Positions 19,600 to 45,999 are shown, counted from the first letter of the stretch. The stretch is DNA of 64,000 nt from Halocaridina rubra (GCA_037179515.1 JAXCGZ010011624.1:23645-87644); one strand, 5' to 3'. Notes: generated by a model from the letters alone, not told the origin. Numbers and translations: made by a program.

Positions 19600-20677
19600 A
19601 TGACGCCATCTCTGTCTCAAACCTCTCCCATCCATGGGTCGGTAGGAGGGGTAGCCATTAGGAGACTTAAACAGAAAATCAAGAATTTAGAGGCAATGGT
19701 TATAAGCCTTGATGATAAAATTCGGAATATGGATGGAGAAATGAAAGAGAATGAAACACTCAGAGAGCAAATAAGATCTCTGGAGGAAGCAAATAAAGCA
19801 CAAGGGCAGGAGAGAAAGGAACTAGAAAAAAGAATAAAGAAGCTGGAAGGAGAAAAGAGTCAACTAGAATCTAGAATTTCTAAACAAGAAGATAAAAACA
19901 AACAGCTGAATGACAACCTAAAGGAATTAGATGTTAGTTCACTGCTCTCTTCGGAGAGAGACGAGATTGCTGCTTGGAATGTCCAGATTAAGGAAAACAT
20001 TGAACAGTTCAGAAAAGTTCCAGGAGCTGAATATGGAAAATGATGCCATGAAAACTTCCTTTGCTGATGCACTAAAGGGGAATGTGGCAGTAAAAGAGGC
20101 TGTAAAGGTGGTGGCACTGGAAAACATACAAACAGTTGACTATAAAGAGACAATAATCGAAAAAATGAAAGACGTTGTGATGGAAAGGGCAAACCCACTC
20201 ATCAGACAGGCACTTGATAAGGAGAAGACAGTGGTAATCTCAGGCATAAGCGAATCCCAGGAGCGAACATGGCAGGGGAGACTTGAAGAAAATAAGGCTA
20301 GGGTTGTAGACCTGATAAGAAAGCTTGGAGTAGTTTGTGGTCCTGAGGATATTGTAAATATACACCAACTAGGTAAATATTCGAGGGAAGGAAAGCCGAG
20401 ACCAACAAAAGTAACCTTTGAGAGAGGGGAAACATGTAGGGAAATATTGTTGAGAAAAAAAAGTCTAAAAGACCTTCAAGAATTCAAAGAAGTGTTCATT
20501 AGACGATACAGAACACAGGAAGAGATGGGAAAGATCAAAAACTTGTTGCAAGAGGCAAGAAGGTTAAATGATGAAAGAAATGAAGAACAGAAGAAAAATT
20601 TTCGTTACAGAGTTCTTCCAGACAAAGGGGAGATAAAGAAGATAATGACAGAAGATCAGGGGATGGGGCCTCATTAA
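19600..20677 (+). pseudogene. CR1-like ORF1: coiled coil plus L1-ORF1p-like RNA-binding domain (one frameshift)
   Basis: The ATG at 19600 opens a frame whose residues 20-130 form a strong coiled coil (RRLKQKIKNLEAMVISLDDK and following E/K/L heptads). A single-base frame change near 20011-20018, in a GAAAAG run, truncates this frame at 20043. The sense continues in the next frame to a TAA at 20675-20677. That second part holds a conserved-looking globular domain (EKTVVISGISESQERTW ... VVCGPEDIVNIHQLG) followed by a basic helical tail, resembling the RRM plus C-terminal domain layout of LINE-1 type ORF1 proteins. The expected role is a trimeric RNA chaperone coating the element RNA. It is probably inactive in this copy because of the frameshift. 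Confidence 0.72.
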
Positions 20678-20679
20678 GA

Positions 20680-23502
20680 TTGTTATACACAAATACTGAT
20701 GGATTAGCTGGTAAGGCAGTAGAATTAAAAGATAGGATTCACAACAGTAAGGCAGATATAGTAGCAATTACAGAGACTAAGTTGAGTGAGGACATAAACA
20801 GTGTCACAGTTTTTCCTAAGGGCTTCAGAATACTAAGGGTTGAAAGATCTGAGAGGACTGGTGGAGGGATAGCACTGCTCATAAGTGAAAGGATTCAAGT
20901 TGAAGAAATAAACTTGGCTATAGAAAGTGAGTTCAAGGAATTTCTTGTTGCTCGCATAAATACTGGGTCAGAGAGCATTATAATAACTGTTGTATACAAC
21001 CCACCAAGGAACCAAAATAGGCTTGAAGTTTATGAGGAAAGTCATATAGGTACTATTGAAGTCATAAACTCAGTTGTTAACATGGCACGGGAAAAGAAAT
21101 GTAGGATTTTGATTATGGGAGACTTTAATCATAAAGAGATAGATTGGATAAATCTTGACCCACACAGTGGTGAGGATTCATTCGGGGCAAGATTCCTAGA
21201 TTGCGTACAAGGGAATTTCCTACACCAACATGTAATGGAACCAACAAGGGCCAGGGGTGGGGATGAGCCATCACTACATGATCTAGTGTTCACAGATAAT
21301 GTGTTGGATATTGAAAAAATTGAGTATGAACCACCAATTGGAAAGAGTGACCACTGTGTGTTGTTGATGGAGTATATCATTGAAGATATTCTTCCTGAGA
21401 GTAGAGGCACTGAGGACATGAGGAGGAACTATCCGAAAGGAGATTACATCAAAATGAATGAGCTTTTTGCAGTTATTGACTGGAGAACCTTATTTTACAA
21501 CAAATCTGTACAAGAAATGTATGACATCTTTTGTGAGAAATATGGGAAGATAGTAGATTGCTGCATACCTGTCACCAAAGTAGGTGTAATTCATGCCAGA
21601 GAGAAATGGTTCGATAATGGGTGTAAAAGAGCTAAGGAGTGGAGAGACAAATGCTGGAAAAGGTATAGGAGGAGAAAAAACATAAATGCCTGGCAAACCT
21701 ACAAAAGAGCAAGAAATGACTACCTAAGTAAAAGGAGAGAGGCAGAGAGAGACTATGAGAGGGACATCACCAGGAAGGCTAAAGAAAATCCCAAGCTTTT
21801 CCACAGCTTTATCAGAGGAAAACTGAAGGTAAAAGAACAGGTTTTAAGGCTAAAGAGAGCGGATGGAAGCATCACTGAGACGGATGAAGAGATCTGCAAA
21901 GAATTGAACAAGGAGTTTCAGTCAGTATTTACAGTAGAAAATACCCCACCCCCTCAGATTGCAGTGATAGAAGCTCAAGGGCCGGTATTAGAGAACATCA
22001 ACCTTACAGCCAAAAAGGTATGCAAAGCGCTGATGGATTTAGATGTTCATAAAGCTACAGGTCCTGATGATATATCCCCTCATGTGCTTAAAAAATGCGC
22101 AAACACAATATCAGTGGCACTAAGTATCATATTTAAGGAGTCACTGGAGTCGGGGGAGATTCCAAGATGCTGGAAACAAGCAAATGTGATACCTATCTTC
22201 AAAAAGGGAAGGAGGGATACGGCTCTGAACTATAGACCAGTTTCCTGGACCAGCATAGTTTGCAAAGTTATGGAGAAACTACTAAGGAAACATATCTCTC
22301 TTCACTTGGAATCCTTCAACTTTTTGTCAGTGAGGCAACATGGCTTCAGAGAAGGTAGATCAACAGTGACAAACTTATTAGAATTTTATGATGAGGTAAG
22401 GCGAATCTTACAGGAAAGAGAGGGCTGGGCAGATTGCATATTCCTAGACTTCCAGAAAGCGTTTGACACTGTTCCACATGGGAGACTTATTAGGAAGCTG
22501 CAATCAATGGCTAGAATAGGTGGAAATGTTTTGGAATGGATAAAAACTTACTTAGAATGAAGGGAACAGAGGGTTAGAGTAAGACACTCAGTGTCTGAAT
22601 GGAGAAGAGTTAGTAGTGGAGTTCCACAGGGTTCAGTTTTAGGGCCACTTTTGTTCCTTGTATATGTAAATGACCTACCAGAGTCTGTAAATTCATTCAT
22701 GAATATGTTTGCAGATGATGCAAAGATTGTGAAGAAAGTAAAATACGAGAACAATGGTAGAGAACTTCAGGAGAATCTAAATAATCTGCATGAGTGGTCA
22801 GAAAAGTGGCTAATGAAATTCAATACTTCAAAATGTAAGGTAATGAGAATGGGTACAAGTGCAAGAAGGCCCAAGCTTGACTACTCGGTGGCTGGAGTAC
22901 AACTTCAAGAGACAGAAAATGAGAGAGATCTAGGAGTAAACATACTGGCAGATTTGTCTCCAGAAATACATATAAATGGCATAGTAAGGGCAGCATATGC
23001 ATTCTTATCAAATGTAAGGGTAGCCTTCAGGCACATGGACAAGGAAATGTTCAGAAATATTTATGTAACCTATGTGAGGCCAAAACTCGAATATGCAGCC
23101 CCCTTTTGGAATCCGCACTTGAAAAAGCACATAGCTAAGCTTGAAAAAGTTCAAAGACATGCCACGAAACTGGTGCCAGAAATACGCAATCTCAGTTATG
23201 ATGAGAGGCTGAGGGAATTAGACTTACCATCACTCGAAGCTAGAAGAGTGAGGGGGGATATGGTGACAGTCTTTAAATTCCTTCATGGTTATGATAGAGT
23301 GGATAGGGATCGATATTTTGATATGGCTGGCTCTAGAACTAGAGGTCATAGTTTGAAGCTTCGTAAGAAAACTTCTTTGCAGGATGTAAGGAAATACTTT
23401 TTCAGTGTAAGAGTAGTTGATAATTGGAATTCGCTAAGCGAGGAGGTAGTTAATGCTATCTCAATCCATAGTTTTAAGGACAGGTATGATAAGTATGACT
23501 AA
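20680..23502 (+). pseudogene. CR1-like ORF2: APE endonuclease and reverse transcriptase, single nonsense codon
   Basis: The frame is open from before 20680 to the TAA at 23500-23502 except for one TGA at 22558-22560 (codon 627), where sister copies have a glycine codon. APE motifs are LYTNTDGL at the start, ITETKLSED, MGDFNH and SDHCVLL. RT motifs are NYRPVSWTSI, HGFREGRST, LDFQKAFD (first catalytic Asp), GVPQGSVLGPL at about codon 648 and the FADD box at about codon 677. The C-terminus ends DRYDKYD. No ATG precedes the first endonuclease motif in this frame. The frame overlaps the end of ORF1 at -1, so translation may depend on frameshifting or re-initiation. One substitution separates this copy from an intact ORF2. 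Confidence 0.9.
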
Positions 23503-23587
23503 GTATAAAATGGAACCTCTCAGGAGACGGGAAGATACGAGCTTTGGGCTCTTTCCCGTAAACACAATTAGGTAATCACAAACACAC

Positions 23588-23653
23588 GTACATGCAAACA
23601 TACACACATACACCGTGACGACGTCGATCCTCTACCCCCAACAATTCCCTCCA

Positions 23654-23709
<56 letters not shown>

Positions 23710-23829
23710 ATTCTATTCTACCCAACCCACAAACTCCCTTTGTCCCAGCCAATTAGGGAGGGGCACTGTACACAGTTATTAAAGTAAATAAACCAACAGA
23801 CATACAAACAATGATGAGCCCTTAATAAC
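23588..23829. repeat. Mirror of left-arm 10276-10460, with (TC)n at 23657-23706
   Basis: Right flank of the CR1 insertion (AAACACACGTACATGC), a 50-bp (TC)n tract and AT-rich DNA matching the left arm in reverse. Confidence 0.8.
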
Positions 23830-23851
23830 AATAATAATAATACCAAAAATG

Positions 23852-23889
<38 letters not shown>

Positions 23890-23925
23890 CTCCACAATCA
23901 TCATCAAAGGAAAATTATTGTCGCC

Positions 23926-23993
<68 letters not shown>

Positions 23994-24318
23994 GATCTAA
24001 GGAGAATTTTTGGAATAGACTTCATGAAAGTAATGCAGAGGTATATTAAAACCCAGCAGAGAATTGGACATTCATTACACATTTTTTATAATCCCTTCAC
24101 ATCTGACAGGTCATTACACTCTCCATCTCTGTTTCCTTTTACTTTATGTATTCTTCGTGCACAGGCCCGATTAAGGCTGTTTTATGTTATTATTTTTTGG
24201 CCCGTCCTGGTGTCACAATCATTTAATTTTTTGTTTTTTTCCTTCGCCAAAAAAATCCGTGATGCAATGAATTCGCGATAGGTGAACCACAATATAGCGA
24301 GGGAACACTGTATGTATG
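23830..24318. repeat. Composite dispersed repeat with (ATT/AAT)n core, reverse orientation
   Basis: Mirror of 9839-10300. AAT tracts lie at 23849-23889 and 23927-23993. The landmarks TTAAAACCCAGCAGAGA and TGACAGGTCATTAC are present. It ends in GATAGGTGAACCACAATATAG and AGGGAACACTG beside (TA)n. Confidence 0.7.

Positions 24319-24415
<97 letters not shown>
24319..24415. repeat. (TA)n microsatellite
   Basis: About 97 bp with a phase change near 24331. It mirrors 9752-9838. Confidence 0.95.
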
Positions 24416-24417
<2 letters not shown>

Positions 24418-24439
24418 CACAAGAAATATGTGAATATTG

Positions 24440-24866
24440 TGAAATGTGAATGGCTAAGGGTATGTAAGGAAATTGAAAGATACTTTGAGATCCTTAGTAC
24501 ATAGTACTTTCAAGTGTATTACTTATCTTCAGAGGAATCTGATTTGTACAAACGAATGAGGAGATATATATTACATACAGAAAACATGAGAAAGAAGGGT
24601 TGCAAATTTCCTTTTTCTCCTGCTTTCTTCCATGAATATATATCGCCTCATTTGTTTGCACAAATCAAATTCCTATGAATATTAGTAATTCACTTGAAAG
24701 TAGGAGAAAAGGGGTTGCTAATTTCCTTTTTTTCTCCTGTTTTCTGTACTTATATGTATTGCCTCATTTGTTTGTACAAATCAGATTCCTCTGAAGATAA
24801 GTAATACACTTGAAAGAATTATGTACTAAGGATCTCAAAATTTCTTTCAATTTCCTTTCGTAGCCA
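24440..24866. repeat. Foldback repeat between (TA)n tracts (right-arm copy)
   Basis: Reverse-complement counterpart of 9302-9715, with the same internal inverted arms (AGGAATCTGATTTGTAC near 24530 against CAAATCAGATTCCTCTG near 24776). Confidence 0.75.
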
Positions 24867-25487
<621 letters not shown>

Positions 25488-26192
25488 AATTGTGATTACC
25501 TAATTGTGTTTACGGGAAAGAGCCCAAAGCTCGTATCTTCCCGTCTCCTGAGAGGTTCCATTTTATACTTAGTGATACTTATCATACCTGTCCTTAAAAC
25601 TATGGATTGAGATAGCATTAACTACCTCCTCGCTTAGCGAATTCCAATTATCAACTACTCTTACACTGAAAAAGTATTTCCTTACATCCTGCGAAGAAGC
25701 TTTCTTACGAAGCTTCAAACTATGACGTCTAGTTCTAGAGCCAGCCATATCAAAATATCGATCCCTATCCACTCTATCATAACCATGAAGGAATTTAAAG
25801 ACTGTCACCATATCCCCCCTCACTCTTCTAGCTTCGAGTGATGGTAAGTCTAATTCCCTCAGCCTCTCATCATAACTGAGATTGCGTATTTCTGGCACCA
25901 GTTTCGTGGCATGTCTTTGAACTTTTTCAAGCTTAGCTATGTGCTTTTTCAAGTGCGGATTCCAAAAGGGGGCTGCATATTCGAGTTTTGGCCTCACATA
26001 GGTTACAAAAATATTTCTGAACATTTCCTTGTCCATGTGCCTGAAGGCTACCCTTACATTTGATAAGAATGCATATGCTGCCCTTACTATGCCATTTATA
26101 TGTATTTCTGGAGACAAATCTGCCAGTATGTTTACTCCTAGATCTCTCTCATTTTCTGTCTCTTGAAGTTGTACTCCAGCCACCGAGTAATC
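25488..26192 (-). mobile_element. 5'-truncated CR1-like LINE insertion (right arm only)
   Basis: A 705-bp fragment, minus strand, whose 3' end shows two tandem copies of the GATTACCTAATTGT tail motif at 25488-25515. The open frame from the truncation point (about 26189) to 25569 encodes about 207 residues of the RT C-terminal region: DYSVAGVQLQETENERDLGV, then YVRPKLEYAAPFWNP, then the DRYDKYH end. The frame is uninterrupted. The left arm is empty at this site (8690-8715). Confidence 0.88.
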
Positions 26193-26994
<802 letters not shown>

Positions 26995-27471
26995 TGACAG
27001 ATTAAAAAAAACTTGATCTACATTCTCTAGAGAGGCACAGAGTTAGTGGGGATATGATTGAGGTGTATAAATGGTTTAAAGGGATTAACAAGGGTGATAT
27101 TAATAAAGTTTTAAAAATTCATTATCAAACCAGAACTCGTAATGGGTAATGGATTTAATCTTGATAAATTTAGGTTCAGAAGGGAAATTGGTGAAAATTG
27201 GTTTGGTAATACCGTAGAGTATTCCTAGTAGGATAATAAATGCCAATACCTTAGACACCTTCAAAGGTAGACTAGATAGACATATGACAGAGGTAGGGTG
27301 GGTATGAATAGATTAGTGTTTATTAGAAAAATCATAAAAAGAAAAATAGAATAAATAAGTAGAGTAGAATAGAATAGATTAGACATGCTGAAAATATAAT
27401 TCAAAAATGGAACTGCCTCGTATGTGCCAGTAAGCATGTTGCAGTGTCCACTATTCTTATGTTCTTAATAT
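26995..27471 (+). pseudogene. Degenerate LINE 3' end (CR1-type, second family), right-arm copy
   Basis: Same remnant as 7441-7915, here on the plus strand. The codons for a GDMIEVYKWFKG-like segment start near 27046 and a FKGRLDRHM-like segment lies near 27262. The sequence ends with CTATTCTTATGTTCTTAATA at 27451-27470, an octamer-type tail. Stops interrupt the frame (for example TAATGG near 27147). Confidence 0.6.

Positions 27472-36558
<9,087 letters not shown>

Positions 36559-36643
<85 letters not shown>
36559..36643. repeat. (TA)n microsatellite
   Basis: About 85 bp of TA. Confidence 0.95.
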
Positions 36644-36648
<5 letters not shown>

Positions 36649-36649
36649 C

Positions 36650-37064
36650 AGGCTTTATGTCATGGACTCCCTTTTCAACCAAGGGCTAGGACGGATGCCT
36701 TCTTGCAAAGAACTTGTTTTGGCAGATGTAATCGTTACGCTGAGTGCATGCCCTTGCTAACCTCAGACCGTGACGGGGAACGAACCCTCGACCTACTGCC
36801 TCAGAGTCGCAGACGTTACCGCTTGAGCCACGGTGACTACTAAACGATATGCATTGTGGAAATCGTAATGTTCCGATTTTATGTCACGGACTCCCATTTC
36901 AACCAAGGGCTTGGACGGTTGCCTTCTTGCGAAGGACTCGTTTTGGCAGACGTAATTGTTACCCTGAGTGCATGCTCCTGCTAACCTCAGACCATGACGG
37001 GGCGTGAACCCTCGACCTGACACCTCAAAGTCGCGGGCACTACCGCTTGAGCCACGGTGAATAC

Positions 37065-37065
<1 letters not shown>
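36650..37065 (-). mobile_element. tRNA-derived SINE, two tandem copies
   Basis: Two similar units about 225 bp apart (TTTATGTCATGGACTCCC at 36653, TTTATGTCACGGACTCCC at 36878). On the minus strand each starts with an A-box-like TGGCTCAAGCGGTAA and a B-box-like GAGGGTTCGTTCCCCGTC, typical of a tRNA-derived Pol III promoter. A non-tRNA body follows. It differs from the 275-bp tRNA-like arrays in sequence. The frame at 36793-37023 is a chance reading of the SINE. Confidence 0.7.

Positions 37066-37066
<1 letters not shown>

Positions 37067-37100
<34 letters not shown>
37067..37100. repeat. (TA)n microsatellite
   Basis: 34 bp of TA between the SINE dimer and the next Tigger-like terminus. Confidence 0.9.
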
Positions 37101-37103
<3 letters not shown>

Positions 37104-38451
37104 TGATCCCTTGTTTATCGCGGGGGTTAGGTTCCGGGACCGACAGCGATAGGTGAATTTCCGCGAAGTAGGATCACCCTATATGTACATAGGTATTTTA
37201 CATTTATTTTTATGTTTACTGTATAAACCCTCCCTGTACTGTTAACAAACCACCATTTACTTCATAAATAACAGCATGCAAGCATAAATTTATATGAAAG
37301 TGATAGGTAAACTTATCGCGAATGAGGTGGTAATGACATGACATACTCATGTACATAGGTATTTTACAATTATTTTTACGTTTACTGTATAAACCCTCCT
37401 TGCACTGTTAAAAAACCTTCTTCCTTCTTTCAGAATATCTAACAGTTTCACTTTATCTGTTATGGTTAACATCTTCCTTTGCTGCTTAGGCTCACTACCA
37501 GAAGTCTCAGTAGATGAAAGACGCTTGGGAGGCATTGCAGAGGTTGAAAAAAGTGAAGAAAATAAATCACAAGCACAACGCAAAAGGCGTATATGTGAGT
37601 TAGACTGAACGAGTGAGGCGAGACAATGGAAGATGGTGGGAGAACCAAGCTTCAATCAAAAAGCCAATCAGACCCCATGATACAGAACATGCAGAAAAAC
37701 AATTATGTGATTCGTCATCTCCCACCCTTTCATCCAACAGCATTCCATGAACTATCTCACGTAGGTGCGAACCTTTGTGTTTTCCAAGACGCCAATACAT
37801 TGTACGCTATCAGACAGTATTTTACATGGTGCAATACTGTGAGTTATATGTTTAAATTATGTTTTTTACTAATTTTTACTGTTTTTTTATTCTTAGGCTA
37901 GGAAATACTTGTTTTATCAGTAAAATAATGAAAGTTTCCATATGTACTAGCTCATGTAGGTTCGACCCTTGTCGTTTTCCGAAACGCTGGTACCGGTATC
38001 GTATTTTACATGGTGCAATACTGTTAGTATTTATGTTTTTTACTATTTTTTACTGTTTTATTATTCTTAGGCTAAAAAATACGTTTATTTTATCAACAAA
38101 ATCATGAAACTACTGGAAATTTTTATATATGCTAGCTCACGTAGGTGCGACCCTTTGCGTTTTCCGAAATGCTGATACCGGTATTGTACTTTCTATGGTG
38201 CAGAGTTACATGTTTAAATTTATGTTTTTTTACTATTTCTTACTGTTTTATTATTCTTAGGCTGGAAAATAAATTTTTTTTATCAATAAAATAATGAAAT
38301 TTTTTTTTCAATAAAATAATGAAAATACTAAAAAAATTTATATCTTAAAACTTTAATATTTTCACATACACAAAAAAAAAAACTCGCCAAAGAAAAACCG
38401 CGATACAGTGAATCCGCGATAGGTGAACCGCAATATAGTGAGGGATTGCTG
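37101..38451. mobile_element. Tigger-like non-autonomous element with transposase N-terminal remnant
   Basis: Left terminus CAGTGATCCCTTGTTTATCG at 37101. Right terminus GTGAGGGATTGCTG at 38451. The interior has two 160-bp-type units, a minus-strand helix-turn-helix fragment (37347-37535) and two to three copies of the GATACCGGTATC-type internal repeat. TATATA flanks both ends. The next element starts 8 bp further on in opposite orientation. Confidence 0.75.
37347..37535 (-). CDS. Truncated Tigger/pogo transposase N-terminus (HTH fragment)
   Basis: A 63-codon frame from the ATG at 37535. It starts MPPKRLSSTETSGSEPKQQR, followed by KMLTITDKVKLLDILKEG, the first part of the CENP-B/pogo-type helix-turn-helix. 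It breaks off at GRRF and runs into repeat DNA. No DDE/DDD catalytic region is present. Five related remnants occur in this window. If expressed it could bind transposon ends, but nothing here shows expression. Confidence 0.55.
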   Translation of the reverse strand: MPPKRLSSTETSGSEPKQQRKMLTITDKVKLLDILKEGRRFFNSARRVYTVNVKIIVKYLCT

Positions 38452-38459
38452 TATATATA

Positions 38460-40051
38460 CAGTGATCCTTCGCTGTATCGCGTTTCTTGGTTCGCGATTT
38501 CACTGTAACGCAATTTTTTGGGGCATTTTTTTTTTGGGGGGGGGGGGGTATATGCAAAAATATCAAAAAAATAAAAATTTTCAGTATTTTCATTTTTTTA
38601 TTGAAAAAACTTATTTCATCATCTAATTGATAAAAAAAATTTATTTCCCAGCCTACGAATAATAAAACAGTAAAAAGTAGCAAAAAACATAAATTTAGAT
38701 ATACAGTATAACTCACAGCATTGCATCATGTGAAATAGTATCCGATAGCGTACAATGTATTGGGGTCGCAGCTACGTGAGCTAGCATATATATTTATATT
38801 TCCAGTAGTTTCATGATTTTATTGATAAAAAATGTATATCTTAGCCTAAGAATAATAAAACAGTAAAAAATAGAAAAAAACATAAATACCTTCAGTATTG
38901 CACCATGTAAAATACGATACCGGTATCAGCGTTTCGGAAAACGATAAGGGTCGAACCTACGTAAGATATTACATCTTGAAATTTTCATTATTTTATTGAT
39001 AAAACAAGTATTTCCTAGCCTAAGAGTAATAAAACAGTAAAAAATAGTAAAAAACATAAATTTAGATATATAACTCACAGCATTAAATAGTAAAAAACAT
39101 AAATTTAGATATATAACTCACAGTATTGCATCATGTGAAATAGTGTCCGATAGCGTACAATGTATTGGGGTCACACCTACGTGAGCTAGCATATACATTA
39201 AAATTTCCAGTAGTTTAATGATTTTATTGATAAAAAAACGTATTTCTTAGCCTAAGAATAATAAAACAGTAAAAAATAGCAAAAAACATAAATACTAACA
39301 GTATTGCAACATGTAAAATACGATACCGTTATCAGCGTTTCGGACAAAGGCTTGCACCATCTTCCATTGTCTAGCCTCACTCGTTCAGTTTAACTCACGA
39401 GTGCGCCGTTCACGTTGTGCTTATTAATACGTTTTGCTTGTGATATTTTTACTCGCATATTCTAACCTTTGCAATGCCTCCCAAGCATCCTTCATCTTCT
39501 AAGGCTTCTTGTAGTGAGCCTAAACGGCAAAGGAAAATGTTATCCGTAACAGATAAGGTGAAACTCTTAGATATGTTGAATGAAGGAAAAAGGTTTACGG
39601 ATGTCGGCCGCTATTTTGGCCTCAATGAATAACAGCCGTAAAGCTGTTATTGGCTGCGGAATAATTTCCTCTCGCGTCTACAAACTCATTACCACCTCAT
39701 TCACGGTAAGTTTACCTATCACGTACATATAAATTTACGTTGCATGCTGTTATTTATAAAGTAAAGGGTGGTTTTTTAACAGTGCAGGGAGGGTTTATAC
39801 AGCAAACATAAAAATAATTGTAAAATACCTATGTACATGAGTATAGCATATAAATTTACACTTGCATGCTGTTATTTATGAAGAAAAGGGTGGTTTGTTA
39901 ACAGTACAGGGAGGGTTTATACAGTTTATACGGTGTAAACGTAAAAACAAATTAAAATATCTATGTACATATAGGCTGATCCTACTCCGCAATTTTCCTG
40001 TCTCGCGCCGGGTCCCGGAACCGAACCTTTGCGATAATTGAAGGAACACTG
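38460..40051. mobile_element. Tigger-like non-autonomous element, inverted relative to its neighbour
   Basis: Starts CAGTGATCCTTCGCTGTATC at 38460 and ends GAAGGAACACTG at 40051. The module order is reversed compared with 37101-38451: GATACCGGTATC-type repeats first, then a plus-strand helix-turn-helix fragment (39474-39632), then 160-bp-type units. The two elements form a tail-to-tail inverted pair. Confidence 0.75.
39474..39632 (+). CDS. Truncated Tigger/pogo transposase N-terminus (HTH fragment)
   Basis: A 52-codon frame from the ATG at 39474. It begins MPPKHPSSSKASCSEPKRQR, then KMLSVTDKVKLLDMLNEG and FTDVGRYFGLNE, and ends at a TAA at 39630. This is the start of a pogo/CENP-B-type DNA-binding domain: helix 1 and most of helix 2. 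The upstream context (TTTGCA before the ATG) is shared with the other remnants. The catalytic part is deleted. Confidence 0.6.
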   Translation: MPPKHPSSSKASCSEPKRQRKMLSVTDKVKLLDMLNEGKRFTDVGRYFGLNE

Positions 40052-40053
40052 TG

Positions 40054-40064
40054 TGTATATATAT

Positions 40065-40116
<52 letters not shown>
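40054..40116. repeat. (TA)n microsatellite
   Basis: About 62 bp with one phase change. It separates two Tigger-like termini. Confidence 0.93.
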
Positions 40117-40117
<1 letters not shown>

Positions 40118-41569
40118 GGTGTTGCCTCACTTATCGCGGTAATTCGGTTCCGGGACCCGGCGCGAACCCGGAAATCCACGGAGTAGGATCTGCCTATATG
40201 TACATAGATATTTTAATGTATTTTTACGTTTACACTGTATAAACCCTCCCTGTACTGCAAAAAAAAACCCTTTACATTATAAATAACAACAAGCAACATA
40301 ATTTTTTTATGAAAGTGATAAGAAAACTTACCATGAATGAGGTGATGATGACTTGACATACATAGGTACAGTATTTTACAATAATTTTTACGTGTACGTA
40401 AAATAGCGGCCGACATCCACAAACTTTTTTCCTTCTTTCAACTTATCTAAGAGTTTCACTTTATCTACAATGGTTAACATTTTTCTTTGCTGCTTAGGCT
40501 CACTACAAGAAGCCTTAGAAGATGAAGGATGCTTGGGAGGCATTGCAAAGGTTAAAATATGCGAGTAAAAAAAATCACAAGCAAAACATATTAATAATAA
40601 TAAGCACAACATGAATGGCGCACACGAGTGAGGCGAGACAATGGAAGATGGTGGAAGCCTTTGTCCGAAATGCTGATAACGGTGTCGTATTTTACATGTT
40701 CCAATACTGTTAGTATTTATGTTTTTTACTATTTTTTACTGTTATATTATTCTTAGGCTAAGAAATACGTTTACTTTTATCAATAAAATCATGAAACTAC
40801 TGGAAATATAAATATATATGCTAGCTCACGTAGCTTCGACCCCAATACATTGTACGCTATCAAACACAAGCAAAATGTGAGTTAGACTGAACGAGTCTTT
40901 GTCCAAAACGCTGATAGCGGTATCGTATTTTACATGTTGCAATACTGTTAGTATTTATGTTTTTTACTATTTTTTACTGTTTTATTATTCTTAGGCTAAT
41001 AAATACGTTTTTTTTATCAATAAAATCATGAAACTACTGGAAACGTAAATATATATGCTAGCTCACGTAGCTGTGACCCCAATACATTGTACGCTATCGA
41101 ACACTATTTCGTATGATACAATACTGTGAGTTATACTGTACGTACATATATCATTCAGTTATTAGTACAATGTATATTAATTTAAAATTCATCTACTTAT
41201 TTGATGACTGTACAAAATCTATTGTATTTATTCATTGTAATATGGACCAAATATTCCTTTTGTAAAGATTATACTGTACTTTTCAAAAGAGGTGGTCAAT
41301 AAACGTATCTGTCTATCTATCTACATTTATGTTTTTTACTATTTTTTACTGTTTTATTATTCGTAGGCTGGGAAATAATCTTTCTTTATCAATTAGATAA
41401 TGAAATATGTTTTTTTCAATAAAAAAAAATGAAAATACTGAGGATTTTTTTTTTTAATATTTTAATATTTTTGCATATACCCATGATATAAAATAATAAT
41501 TTATCCAAAAAAAAAACGCGATAGAGTGAGAAAGCAAACCAAGAAGCGCGAATAACTGGGGTAACACTG
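40117..41569. mobile_element. Tigger-like non-autonomous element with HTH remnant
   Basis: Left terminus CGGTGTTGCCTCACTTATCG at 40117. Right terminus GAATAACTGGGGTAACACTG at 41569. It contains one 160-bp unit, the minus-strand helix-turn-helix remnant at 40388-40543 and several copies of the second internal repeat. Confidence 0.75.
40388..40543 (-). CDS. Truncated Tigger/pogo transposase N-terminus (HTH fragment)
   Basis: Fifty-one codons plus a stop. It starts MPPKHPSSSKASCSEPKQQR and includes KMLTIVDKVKLLDKLKEG and FVDVGRYFTYT. The deletion point directly after GRYF is the same as in 49219-49368, so both descend from one deletion derivative. It has no catalytic domain. Confidence 0.6.
   Translation of the reverse strand: MPPKHPSSSKASCSEPKQQRKMLTIVDKVKLLDKLKEGKKFVDVGRYFTYT

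Positions 41570-41574
<5 letters not shown>

Positions 41575-41661
<87 letters not shown>
41575..41661. repeat. (TA)n microsatellite
   Basis: About 87 bp with a GTATA interruption. It sits between two Tigger-like termini. Confidence 0.94.
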
Positions 41662-45903
<4,242 letters not shown>

Positions 45904-45999
45904 TAATAATAAACTTCCCTCCATTTTAAATTTACTCTTTGTCTTCATTTCATGATGGAACTTTAAAAGGATGCATCTCTCTCTCTCTCTCTCTCCAAC

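Larger units (their letters stand above)
19103..23587 (+). mobile_element. Full-length CR1-like LINE inserted in the right palindrome arm
   Basis: About 4.49 kb, with a 5' UTR (19103-19599), ORF1 (19600-20677), ORF2 (20680-23502), a short 3' UTR and the terminal motif CACAATTAGGTAATCAC at 23571-23587. The left arm carries the empty site, so both ends are defined to within a few bases. A possible 5-bp target duplication CACAA overlaps the tail motif and is therefore ambiguous. Two-ORF structure, APE endonuclease, RT without RNase H and a repeated short 3' tail fit the CR1/L2/Rex group. I did not assign the clade. Confidence 0.88.

Noticed and set aside
36793..37023. A 76-residue frame on the minus strand
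   Set aside because: It reads through the tRNA-derived SINE dimer; no protein features.
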